This document shows, in pieces, positions 43,027 to 51,254 of a stretch of DNA of 64,000 nucleotides (position 1 is its first letter; every line of letters starts with the position of its first letter). The stretch is from Thermopolyspora flexuosa (lineage in GTDB: Bacteria; Actinomycetota; Actinomycetes; Streptosporangiales; Streptosporangiaceae). A program made the position numbers and the translations under genes. The stretch spans positions 4,836,001-4,900,000 of the forward strand of contig NZ_VFPQ01000001.1 of assembly GCF_006716785.1 (NCBI RefSeq). The letters are read 5' to 3'. The notes beneath the pieces are model-generated. The model ran no database searches and had not been told where the DNA came from. It saw nothing but the letters and a program-made list of their open reading frames with translations.

Positions 43027-44517
43027 TCACCCGTGGCGCTCGCGGAGCACATGCTTGAGGATCTTGCCGGAACCGTTACGCGGCAGGGCGTCCACGAATT
43101 CCACGTGCTTCGGGATCTTGTAACGCGCCAGGCGGCCGTCGAAGAACTTGATGATCTCCTCGGCGGTGGCGGACATGCCGGGGCGCAGCACCACGATCGC
43201 CTTGCCCACCTCGCCCCACCGCTCGTCGGGCACGCCGATCACCGCGCACTCGGCGACCGCCGGGTGGCCGTAGAGCACCTCCTCGACCTCGGCCGGGTAG
43301 ATGTTCTCGCCGCCCGAGATGATCATGTCCTTGAGGCGGTCGGCGATCCGGGCGTACCCCTCCTCGTCCTTGATCGCGATGTCGCCGGAGTGGAACCAGC
43401 CGTCGCGCAGCGCCTCCGCGGTCGCCTCGGGCCGGTTCCAGTAGCCGAGCATCACGTTCGGCCCCTGCACGATCACCTCGCCCGGCTCGCCGGGGGCGGC
43501 GTCCCGGCCGTCCGCGGTGACCACGCGCACGTCGGTGAAGAAACACGGCACCCCGGCGGTGCCCGCCTTGCGCACCGAGTCCTCGGCGCTGAGGAACAGC
43601 GCGCCCGGCGAGGTCTCGGTCATGCCGTAGCCCTGCAGGAAGGTGAGGCCGCGCTCCTGGTAGCGGCGGATCAGCGGCTCCGGCACCGGCGCGCCGCCGC
43701 ACAGCAGGTTGCGCAGGCTCGACAGGTCGGCGGTCTCCCAGCGCGGGGACTGGGCGATGAAGTTGAACATCGCGGGCACCCCGAACATGATCGTGACCCG
43801 CTCGGACTCGATCAGGTCGTAGGTGCGGTCGACATCGAACGACGCCTCGAGGATCGACCGGCCGCCCTTGATCAGGGTGGGCAGCAGGGTCTGGGCGAGC
43901 GCGGCGATGTGGAACAGCGGGGCGCTGATCAGCGTGACCTCGCTGCTGGTGAGGTCGACGTCGACCATGAGGTTGTAGGTGTTCCACGTCAGGTTGCCGT
44001 GGCTGAGCATGGCGCCCTTGGGCCTGCCGGTGGTGCCCGAGGTGTACATGATCAGGCAGAGGTCGCCGAGGGAGACCTCCTCGTCGATCGGCTCCGGCGC
44101 GCCCGAGGCGATCAGCTTCTCGTACTCGCCGCCCTCGTCGTCGACGACCGTGCGCTTCACCTTGAGCTGCTCGGCCATGTGGCGGTGCGACCGGCCGCAG
44201 ACCAGCAGCTCGGCGCCGCTGTCCTCGAGGATGTACTGGAGTTCGGGGGCGGTGAGGCGGTGGTTGAGCGGTACGAACACCGCGCCGAGCAGGCCGAGGG
44301 CGAACAGCGTCTCCGCCAGGGAGTTGTGGTTGGCGCCGAGGTAGGCCACCCGGTCGCCGCGCCGTACCCCGAGCCCGCGGAGGGCGTTCGCGAGCCGGTC
44401 GACCCGCTCGGCGAGCTCGGCGTAGGTGAAGTCGCGTCCGTCGCAGGTGAGTGCCACCTTCTTCGGCGTCATCCGGGCACGCCGCCGTGGCCAGGACCCA
44501 ATGCCCTGATTGCGCAT
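43027..44517 (-). CDS. acyl-CoA synthetase (AMP-forming; FadD-type)
   Basis: A 496-residue ANL-superfamily ligase with the AMP-binding loop MYTSGTTGRPKGAML, the GYGMTETSPG motif, and the hinge block GWFHSGDIAIKDEEGYARIADRLKDMIISGGENIYP; the catalytic Lys lies in NGSGKILK near the end. It activates a carboxylic acid with ATP and joins it to CoA; a medium/long-chain or aryl acid is plausible. It lies 40 bases downstream of a PaaX-type regulator on the same strand and is probably its target, hinting at an aromatic or phenylacetate-like acid. ATG at 44517 follows AAGGAG closely. Confidence 0.9.
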   Translation of the reverse strand: MRNQGIGSWPRRRARMTPKKVALTCDGRDFTYAELAERVDRLANALRGLGVRRGDRVAYLGANHNSLAETLFALGLLGAVFVPLNHRLTAPELQYILEDSGAELLVCGRSHRHMAEQLKVKRTVVDDEGGEYEKLIASGAPEPIDEEVSLGDLCLIMYTSGTTGRPKGAMLSHGNLTWNTYNLMVDVDLTSSEVTLISAPLFHIAALAQTLLPTLIKGGRSILEASFDVDRTYDLIESERVTIMFGVPAMFNFIAQSPRWETADLSSLRNLLCGGAPVPEPLIRRYQERGLTFLQGYGMTETSPGALFLSAEDSVRKAGTAGVPCFFTDVRVVTADGRDAAPGEPGEVIVQGPNVMLGYWNRPEATAEALRDGWFHSGDIAIKDEEGYARIADRLKDMIISGGENIYPAEVEEVLYGHPAVAECAVIGVPDERWGEVGKAIVVLRPGMSATAEEIIKFFDGRLARYKIPKHVEFVDALPRNGSGKILKHVLRERHG

Positions 44518-44557
44518 CTGCTGCTCCTTGCTACTCGGCAGCCCGCTCCCGCGAGGG

Positions 44558-45409
44558 CTACCTGGGGGGATCGGCGTCGGGGACCGTGTCGAGGATCTCG
44601 GAGGCGACCCGCGTCGCCTCCGGGCGGAAGCGCCGGTACAGCTCGTGGCAGACGCGCTGGGCGCGCTCGGCCGGCCAGTCCGGAGGCAGGTAGCGCAGCG
44701 GCAGGCGGGGATCGGTCCGGATGATCTGCAGCCACTCGGTGAGCATCACCAGCGATCGGACGAGATCGTCGGCGGCCTCCGGCAACGGCTCGGGGCGGTC
44801 CCAGCGGTCGAGGAAGGCGCGGTAGCGCCCTTCCAGGTCGGTGAGGTTGTAGGCGTCCTGCACCAGCCGGCGCATGTCGGTCGGGGGCAGCGGCTCGGCG
44901 GCGAACACCTTCACGTTCGCCTGCGCGCCGAGGTCCTTGACGATTTCGGTCACGTCGACCTCGGCGGGAGCGATCCACAGCCCGTTCTGCAGCGGGCCGA
45001 ACCCGGCCCAGATGAGCCGGGACCGCAGCTCGTGCCGCTCCCGCTGCCACGACTCGGGCAGCGAGAAGCCGATCAGCGTCCAGCGGTCCCGCTCGTCGGT
45101 GTTGACCACGCCGGTGTGCCAGACGCGCTGCTCACCGTCCTTGAGGATGTCCACGGTGCGGCGGGTGAGGCCGAAGTACATGCGGCGGCCCTGCCGCTGG
45201 CGGCGCAGCAGCCCGCGGTTCACCATGCGGGTGAGCGTCGAGCGGGTCGCCTCCGCGGAGACCCCCACCCGGGCGAACACCTCGATGAAGCTGCCGGAGA
45301 ACACGCAGATGTCGCTGCCGTAGACATAGTTGCCGAGGAAGGTCAGCATCACGGCCTGGGGCCGCAGACCCGCGCCCACGGCAGATGACTCCTGCGTCCT
45401 CACCGCCAC
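44558..45409 (-). CDS. PaaX-family transcriptional regulator
   Basis: A 283-residue regulator. The N-terminal winged helix has VMLTFLGNYVYG, FARVGVSAEATRSTLTRMVNRGLL and YFGLTRRTVDILKDG; the middle has the family block GFSLPESWQRERHELRSRLIWAGFGPLQNGLWIAP, and the C-terminal PaaX domain has YRAFLDRW and a HELYRRFRPEA block. PaaX proteins repress phenylacetate genes and respond to phenylacetyl-CoA. GTG at 45409 has AGGAGG 5 bases upstream; the longer frame lacks such a site. It is followed by an acyl-CoA synthetase whose product could be the inducer. Confidence 0.92.
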   Translation of the reverse strand: MAVRTQESSAVGAGLRPQAVMLTFLGNYVYGSDICVFSGSFIEVFARVGVSAEATRSTLTRMVNRGLLRRQRQGRRMYFGLTRRTVDILKDGEQRVWHTGVVNTDERDRWTLIGFSLPESWQRERHELRSRLIWAGFGPLQNGLWIAPAEVDVTEIVKDLGAQANVKVFAAEPLPPTDMRRLVQDAYNLTDLEGRYRAFLDRWDRPEPLPEAADDLVRSLVMLTEWLQIIRTDPRLPLRYLPPDWPAERAQRVCHELYRRFRPEATRVASEILDTVPDADPPR

Positions 45410-45522
45410 GACATCCTCCTGTTGCGGTCGCCATGCTCTCACAAAGTTGGGCATTTTGGCGACACTCGCCAGACAAATGCCCTACGAAGGATCGTCCCGC
45501 TCCGCACGGCGCACCGCACGGG

Positions 45523-45966
45523 TCACCGCCGCCGCGGCCGCGACGCCACCCAGCCGGACCAGCGCGCCACGGCGATCTCGATCACCGGTCCCTCGGGCGG
45601 GCGGTCCCGGTACTGCTCGTACCGGCGCGCGAGGAGCGCGAGGGCGGCCCGCCGTACCTGGTCCGCGTCCTCGCCCGCCTCGTCGTCGAGGATCCGCGCC
45701 CGGCCGTCGGCGCGCACCCACCACAGCCGGTCCCAGTCCTCCTCGTAGTGGTCGGCGAGCAGGGACACCTGCGGGTTCTCCCGGATGTTCCGCAGCCGCC
45801 GCAGGTGGCGGGTGGTCTTCGGCTTGTGGTCGACGGCGGTGTAGATCAGGTCGCCGGCGACGGCGAAGGTGCACGGCACCAGGTGCGGCCGTCCCATGGC
45901 GTCCGCGGTGGCGAGGTGCGCCACCCGGCTGCCGGAGAACCGCGCCCGCGCCTCGTCGGCGTCCAT
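45523..45966 (-). CDS. PPOX-class F420-dependent oxidoreductase (Rv2061-like)
   Basis: A 147-residue split-barrel flavin/deazaflavin-binding protein: ARFSGSRVAHLATADAMGRPHLVPCTFAV at the N-terminus, YTAVDHKPKTTRHLRRLRNI in the middle, VSLLADHYEEDWDRLWWVRADG, and a PVIEIAVARWSGW end. This pattern fits the TIGR03668 group of F420-binding enzymes found in F420-producing actinobacteria. The exact reaction is unknown. ATG at 45966 is preferred by length; the frame stays open upstream. Confidence 0.88.
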   Translation of the reverse strand: MDADEARARFSGSRVAHLATADAMGRPHLVPCTFAVAGDLIYTAVDHKPKTTRHLRRLRNIRENPQVSLLADHYEEDWDRLWWVRADGRARILDDEAGEDADQVRRAALALLARRYEQYRDRPPEGPVIEIAVARWSGWVASRPRRR

Positions 45967-46208
45967 CGGCACCCCCAGACCGTCCGCCCGCGCCCGCCCT
46001 CGGTCGCCGGTACCCACCAGCCTAGTGACGGAGATCCACCAAGCCGGGGAAACGCGGGAACGCGGCCTCCCGGCGAGGTCCCGGGCCGGCGCACGGCCCG
46101 TTGTCCAGGGGTTCTCCGAGGGCCGAACCCGGCACGTGCCGCGGCGCAGTGCCGTAGCGTGGTGCCGTTGATCGTGACGCGCCCGCCCGACGTGAGGAGA
46201 CGCTGACC

Positions 46209-46694
46209 GTGCCCATACCGGAGTTTCTCGCCAAGCTGCGCGCCCGGGTCGGCAACGAGCTCATGGTGCTGCCCTCGGTGGCCGCGTGCGTCTTCGACGA
46301 GCGGGGACGGCTGCTCATGGCGCTGCACGCGGAGGCCGAGCCGCTGTGGGCGCCGCCCGGCGGCATCATCGAGCCGGACGAGTCCCCCGCCGACGCCGCC
46401 GTGCGCGAGGTGCGCGAGGAGGTCGGGCTCGACATCCGGATCCAGGGGCTCATCGGCGTGTACGGCGGGCCCGAGTTCCGCTGCGTCTACCCCAACGGCG
46501 ACCAGTGCGCGTACGTCACCACCGTGTACGGCTGCACGGCCACCGGCACCGACGCCCGGCCCGACGGCGTCGAGATCAGCGACGTGCGCTGGGTGACCGA
46601 GCAGGAGGCGGCCCGCCTGCCGCAGCCGCGCTGGACGCCGCTCGCCCTGCCCGACGTGTTCGCCTGGTGGCGGCGGACGTTCGGCGCGTTCTGA
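46209..46694 (+). CDS. NUDIX hydrolase
   Basis: A 161-residue protein with a complete Nudix box at residues 52-74 (GGIIEPDE, then REVREEVGL), matching the Gx5Ex7REUXEEXGU rule exactly. It also has VAACVFDERGRLLMALHAE before the box and EISDVRWVTEQEAARLP after it, as in MutT/ADP-ribose-type enzymes. It hydrolyses a nucleoside diphosphate linked to another group; the substrate cannot be told. GTG at 46209 follows a weak GAGGAG site. Confidence 0.92.
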   Translation: MPIPEFLAKLRARVGNELMVLPSVAACVFDERGRLLMALHAEAEPLWAPPGGIIEPDESPADAAVREVREEVGLDIRIQGLIGVYGGPEFRCVYPNGDQCAYVTTVYGCTATGTDARPDGVEISDVRWVTEQEAARLPQPRWTPLALPDVFAWWRRTFGAF

Positions 46695-46805
46695 CCCGGG
46701 GATGGCCCGGAGGTCGGTACGGCACGGCCGGAGAGCTGCGGACCGGGTGGCCGGGGCCGCGCGGGCGGCGCTCACGGGCCGCGGTCCGGGTGGCGGGGCG
46801 AGCGG

Positions 46806-47660
46806 TCAGGGCAGGTCGCGGGCGAGCCGTACGCCGGCGATCACGCCGTCGGGCGCCTGCTCGCGGAAGGCGCAGTGCATGGTGATCGCCTCCTGGTCGG
46901 CCTGCCAGTTGCTGTGGGCCCCGCGCTTGACGCCGGCCCGGTCCTCCGGGTCCCACGCCTGGCCCTCCTCCGGGGCGTCGGTGAAGTCGGGGTGCCAGGA
47001 GTCGGCCACCCACTCCCCGGCGTCGGACTGGAGCTGCTCGATGCCCCACCGGTTCTCCACGGCGGGGGGCTGGCCGAGCCGCATGCCGTGCGGCCGGTTC
47101 GGCTCGCGGCGGGCGAGCACCGCGAGCCAGCTCTCCCGGCCGCCCTCGCGCGCCATCCACTCCCACTCGGCCTCGGACAGCAGCCGGGCCCCGTCGAACA
47201 GCTCGCGGAACATCCAGGTGTCCTTCGCCGGGACCATGACCGAGCCCTTGTAGTCCTCGTTGATCCCCGGCTTGAGCATGGCGGCCACGCTCCACGGCAC
47301 GTGCCGGATCGCGCACAGGAAGGGGCGGATCGTGACCCGGTGCACGGGGCGCGCCGCGGCGGCGTACCAGGCCACCATCGGGGCGGTGCGCATGCGGTCA
47401 CCGCCGATGATGTTGATCGCCGCCATCTCCTCCTCTTCGGTCATCCCCATGAAGTACGAGCCACCGGGGATGACGGCGAACAGCATGCGCGTGCGCAGGT
47501 GCCGCACCACGGGAAGGCGGGCCTCGCCGGCCAACTGATCGTGGGCCTCCCACTCCGGGCCCAGCTTCCAGGCGATCTGATCCGCCAGGATGAATCGGTC
47601 CTCCTCGGCGAGCCCGGCGAGACGGCTCACCTCGGTCAGCACATCAAAGTCGACAAGCAT
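46806..47660 (-). CDS. SUMF1/FGE-fold protein (formylglycine-generating-enzyme-like)
   Basis: A 284-residue protein. After a ~55-residue N-terminal region it shows the SUMF1 fold: VIPGGSYFMGMTEEEE, RPVHRVTIRPFLCAI, RLLSEAEWEWMAREGG, a NRWGIEQLQSDAGEWVAD block and GVIAGVRLARD at the end. True FGE oxidises a sulfatase cysteine using two active-site Cys near the C-terminus; here that region has a single Cys (ITMHCAFREQ), so it may lack oxidase activity and instead belong to the binding or EgtB-like branch. No sulfatase gene is nearby. ATG at 47660 is the likely start but the ribosome site is weak. Confidence 0.8.
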   Translation of the reverse strand: MLVDFDVLTEVSRLAGLAEEDRFILADQIAWKLGPEWEAHDQLAGEARLPVVRHLRTRMLFAVIPGGSYFMGMTEEEEMAAINIIGGDRMRTAPMVAWYAAAARPVHRVTIRPFLCAIRHVPWSVAAMLKPGINEDYKGSVMVPAKDTWMFRELFDGARLLSEAEWEWMAREGGRESWLAVLARREPNRPHGMRLGQPPAVENRWGIEQLQSDAGEWVADSWHPDFTDAPEEGQAWDPEDRAGVKRGAHSNWQADQEAITMHCAFREQAPDGVIAGVRLARDLP

Positions 47661-48012
47661 CAGCAGGAGCCTAGACCCGTTCCGCCGTCAGGGACCTGTC
47701 CGCGCGGCGCCGCCTGCCGGGCGGCGGACGATCCGTCGCGCGGATGGTCCACAGCATAGGGAGTACCGGTGGCGGGCGGCCATGCGACGGCACGTCCGGA
47801 ACGGTCCACACGCACGGCACGCCGCGCTCCGTGTCGGACCGATCTCACCGGGAACACCGCCGCACGGCCGTCCCGTCACCGCCGCGCCGTGGTACGGCCC
47901 GCCGCCCGGCGCCGTACCCCCGGCGGCCCCGTCCGGCACGCGGGACACGCTTATATAGATCGTCACGAAATACGCGATCCGCACCCGGCAGGCCGCGTGT
48001 CCCCGACCGCGG
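47661..48012. other. intergenic region
   Basis: About 350 bases between two minus-strand genes. A short AT-rich patch at 47950-47975 (CTTATATAGATCG) could hold the promoter of the SUMF1-like gene. No gene or RNA seen. Confidence 0.4.
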
Positions 48013-49128
48013 TCAGGCGAGCCGGGCCCGGATCTGGTCGCCCTGCTCGCCGGTGCCCGGCACCACGCCGAGCGGGGTGCCGAGCACGAGGCCGGCCGCG
48101 CCGTGCGCCCACCGGGAGTCGTCCCAGGCGCCGATCTCCACCGGGATGTGCCGGTGCGGGCGGGTGAGGTGGGCGGGGAAGCTCGCGTCGAAACCGGGCC
48201 GCCAGCGGTCCCACTGCCGGGTCGCCTCGCCGGACACGAAGACCGCGGCGGGGTCGAGGATGTTCACCAGCCCGGCGATCGCCCGGCCGAGCACCGCCCC
48301 GGCCTCGGCGAGCACGGTGGCCGGCTCCATCTGCCGGGTGCGCGCCCGCAGCGTCGCCGCCCCGACGACCGCCTCGAGGCAGCCGAGGTTGCCGCAGCCG
48401 CAGCGTGGTCCCTCGGCGACCGGCATGTGCCCGAACTCGCCCGCGCCGCCGGTCGCGCCGCGCACCAGCCCGCCGTTGGCGACGATGGCGAGCCCGACCC
48501 CCTGGCCGACCGCGACCACGATGAAGTCGCGGTACCCGCGGCCCCTGCCGTACAGGCGCTCGGCGACGGCGAGCGCGTTGACGTCGTTGTCGACGAGGAC
48601 CGGCAGGTCGAGGGCGGCGCGCAGCCGGGCCCCGGCGGGCATCGAGGTCCAGCCGAGCGGCCGCGAGTCGACCACGCCGCTGCCCGGCCGGTCGACCACC
48701 CCGGGCACGCACACCCCGACGCCGAGCAGCCGGGGACCGCGCGAGGCGAGCGCGGCCACCAGCGCGGCCACGGTGTCGAGGCAGTCGGGCGCGGTCGCGT
48801 CGAGGGGGATCTCCCGTTTCTGTAACAGCACGCCGTCGAGCCGGACCTCGACGCCGACGGCGTGATCCTTGGCGATCTTCACGCCGATCGCCCGCCCGGG
48901 GGCGCCGGTGAGCCCCAGCAGCTGCGCGGGGCGGCCGCCCCGGGATGGCGCCCGGTCGAGCTCCTGGACGAGGCCCTCGGCGAGCAGCCGCCGGGTCACC
49001 TGGGTCACGGTCGCCGGGCTGAGCCCGAGGCGCCGGGCGAGCTCGGTACGGCTCAGCGCCCCCGCCTGGCCGAGCGTGGCGAGGATCGCGGTCCGCGGCG
49101 AGGCGTGGATCCCCGTCAGTTCGCCCAT
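48013..49128 (-). CDS. ROK-family transcriptional regulator
   Basis: A 371-residue NagC/XylR-type repressor. The N-terminal winged helix is LSRTELARRLGLSPATVTQVTRRLLAEGLV; the ROK body has LVDNDVNALAVAERLYG, GVGLAIVANGGLVRGATGGAGEFGHM and the zinc motif CGCGNLGCLEAVVG. ROK regulators bind sugars or sugar phosphates to release DNA. The zinc motif is intact. ATG at 49128 has AAAGGGG upstream; a TTG at 49146 is an alternative and would lie over the operator-like palindrome. No sugar-transport gene is adjacent, so the target may be itself or distant. Confidence 0.92.
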   Translation of the reverse strand: MGELTGIHASPRTAILATLGQAGALSRTELARRLGLSPATVTQVTRRLLAEGLVQELDRAPSRGGRPAQLLGLTGAPGRAIGVKIAKDHAVGVEVRLDGVLLQKREIPLDATAPDCLDTVAALVAALASRGPRLLGVGVCVPGVVDRPGSGVVDSRPLGWTSMPAGARLRAALDLPVLVDNDVNALAVAERLYGRGRGYRDFIVVAVGQGVGLAIVANGGLVRGATGGAGEFGHMPVAEGPRCGCGNLGCLEAVVGAATLRARTRQMEPATVLAEAGAVLGRAIAGLVNILDPAAVFVSGEATRQWDRWRPGFDASFPAHLTRPHRHIPVEIGAWDDSRWAHGAAGLVLGTPLGVVPGTGEQGDQIRARLA

Positions 49129-49145
49129 GTCCCCTTTTCTTCTCA

Positions 49146-49157
49146 ACTAAATTTAGT
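49146..49157. promoter_or_regulatory. operator-like palindrome ACTAAATTTAGT
   Basis: A perfect 12-bp AT-rich palindrome lies 18 bases upstream of the ROK regulator start in an otherwise GC-rich genome. ROK repressors commonly bind ACTAAA/TTTAGT-like half sites, so autoregulation is likely. Confidence 0.6.
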
Positions 49158-49968
49158 CAGTAAAAAAGAAGTCCAGACTTTCCGTATACCGGACGGCCCG
49201 GACGTGCCGGGCTTCCCGAACCGCCACCTTCCTATATCCCGGCGGTGCAGATCGCGCCATGCCCGTATCAGATGCACGATTGCCCGCATGTGACGCGTCT
49301 GGCGATTGTGAGGAATGTATCGCGCGCGCCGCCGGTGATCGCCAGGGCGTCGCGCGGCGGTGCGGTTTCCTCCGGCACGCCCGGCGAAATGCCAGGTCAT
49401 CGGCGTTTTCGCGGATGCCGCCGCGGCGACCGGCCCGCATCGGGCGGGAACGTTTCGCGAACGCGGGCGATTCCCCGCGCGGCGGGCGGCACGCCGGCGC
49501 TCGGCGCGGTTCCGCCGCGGCGCCGGCCCGCCGTACCCGGCGCCGATCCGCGGGCGGCCGGTGCGCCGGGCGGCGAGAATCCGCAGGTCAGCGCGTTGTG
49601 CGCTACGCCACATTGGCCCGGAAATGGACTGGTTCGCCGTACTTACCGGGGATGATCACGGGCCGGGACGGCCGGGACACGCCGCGGGATCCGGGCGGCC
49701 CGGTCACGGCCCGCGCGGCACGGCCACGCACCGCACGGCATTGCGTTCGGCACACCGGCCGGGTTTCGTCCCGGCGGTGTCGCCCGCCCCATTACCGGGC
49801 GGGGTCGTTTGCCTATTTCGGACGGCGAAAACCTGGCAATCTCACCGCGGAGACATGCCCGCGGCGAAACAAGCATGGGAACAAGGCCGGTATCTGTGCG
49901 ATCGTGGTGCATGTGGGGCAAGTTCTCTGGAGACGCCAAACCCGGTTGGTGACAGAGGGTGGTCGAAC
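49158..49968. other. long intergenic region between ROK and GntR regulators
   Basis: About 810 bases upstream of two divergent regulators. All frames here overlap one another and show no domain. The right end (about 49800-49900) has AT-richer pieces where the GntR promoter is expected. I found no RNA structure I can name. Confidence 0.4.
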
Positions 49969-50721
49969 GTGACGGAATCCCCGGTACCTCACGAGCCCCC
50001 GATTTATCGGCGGATCGCGGACACGCTGAGGAACCGCATCCTCAGCGGCGAGCTCCGTGACGGTGACCGGCTGCCGGGCGAGAACGCGTTGATGGCCGAG
50101 TACGGCGTCGCCCGGGCGACCGCCCGGCAGGCCCTCGCCGTGCTCATCAACGAGGGGCTCGCCGTACCGCGGCGCGGATCCGGGGTCTACGTCCGTCTGT
50201 TCCGGCCGATCCGGCGCCACGGGTCCCGGCGTCTGTCCCGTCAGCAGTGGTCACAGGGCCGGGCCATCTGGGACGCCGACACCCGCGGCCGTCCGTACAC
50301 GGTGGACGAGATCCACGTCGAGCGCGTGCCCGCGAGCGAGGCGGTCGCGCGGCTGCTCGACACCGACGACGTGTGGATCCGGCGCCGCCGCTACTCGATC
50401 GACAAACGTCCCGTGCAGCTCGCCACCTCGCACTTTCCCGCCGACCTCGTCGAGGGCACCGCGATCACGGCGATCGACACCGGCCCGGGTGGCGTCTACG
50501 CCCGGCTCGGGGAGCTCGGCTACAGCCCCGTGCACTTCACCGAGGAGGTGCGCGCCCGCATGCCGACCCCCCAGGAGGCGAACCTGCTGAAGCTCCCGGC
50601 GGGCACCCCGGTGATCGTGATCTGCCGCACCGCGTACACCACCGGCGGCATGCCGGTCGAGCTCAACGAGATGATCCTCGACTCCGCCTCGTACGTGCTC
50701 CAGTACGACTTCGACGCCTGA
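49969..50721 (+). CDS. GntR-family (HutC/UTRA) transcriptional regulator
   Basis: A 250-residue regulator: the winged helix has PIYRRIADTLRNRILSGEL, GDRLPGENALMAEYGVARATARQAL and LAVPRRGSGVYV; the UTRA ligand domain follows with ARLLDTDDVWIRRRRYSID, a LATSHFPADLVEGT block and a terminal VELNEMILDSASYVLQYDF. HutC-type regulators respond to sugars, amino acids or antibiotics. GTG at 49969 has AGAGGGTGG 6 bases upstream; the frame above it (to 49360) lacks coding character. The target genes are unknown. Confidence 0.9.
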   Translation: MTESPVPHEPPIYRRIADTLRNRILSGELRDGDRLPGENALMAEYGVARATARQALAVLINEGLAVPRRGSGVYVRLFRPIRRHGSRRLSRQQWSQGRAIWDADTRGRPYTVDEIHVERVPASEAVARLLDTDDVWIRRRRYSIDKRPVQLATSHFPADLVEGTAITAIDTGPGGVYARLGELGYSPVHFTEEVRARMPTPQEANLLKLPAGTPVIVICRTAYTTGGMPVELNEMILDSASYVLQYDFDA

Positions 50722-50903
50722 GCGGGGCCGCCGACGCGCGGCCGGCGAAGGGGGGAGGCTCCATGCGGCATCGCGACCGACGCATCGCAGTCGGACGAAA
50801 AGTCGGGCGATAGGATCACCAGTCGTCTTCGTTTCCTGGGAAAACTCGTCGAATCCAGCGCAGGTTGAGGGTCGTAGACCGCACATACGGGTGGGGTGAA
50901 GGG

Positions 50904-51125
50904 ATGTCCGTTGACCGGCATCTCGCCGAGATCGCCCGGGCATACCCGGACTGGACCATCTGGCGCAGCGACGCCGGGCGATGGTGGGCGACCCGGCACC
51001 ATCCCCTCACCGCCGCCCAGCGGGAGGCGGGCTGCGCGATGACGGTCGACGCCGACGACCCGGAGGGCCTCCAGGAGAAGCTGCGGGAGCAGGAGGAACT
51101 CGCGCGCTCCGTGGACCCCGGCTGA
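50904..51125 (+). CDS. small hypothetical actinobacterial protein
   Basis: A 73-residue protein starting MSVDRHLAEIARAYPDW, with a WRSDAGRWWATR core and a LQEKLREQEELARS C-terminal helix. The tryptophan-rich short beta segment plus helix recurs in actinobacterial small proteins of unknown role. ATG at 50904 follows GAAGGG. It lies 182 bases after the GntR gene and converges with the DivIVA-like gene. Confidence 0.7.
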   Translation: MSVDRHLAEIARAYPDWTIWRSDAGRWWATRHHPLTAAQREAGCAMTVDADDPEGLQEKLREQEELARSVDPG

Positions 51126-51254
51126 GCCCGGCCCGGACGCGCGGAAGCCTCCGCGGGGCGGAGGCTTCCGTGGTGCGATGGCGCGTCGTCGTCGGCCCGC
51201 TCACGCCCTCGGGCCATGCGGCACCGGCTGGCCGGCACGGGCCGGGCGGGTCCG

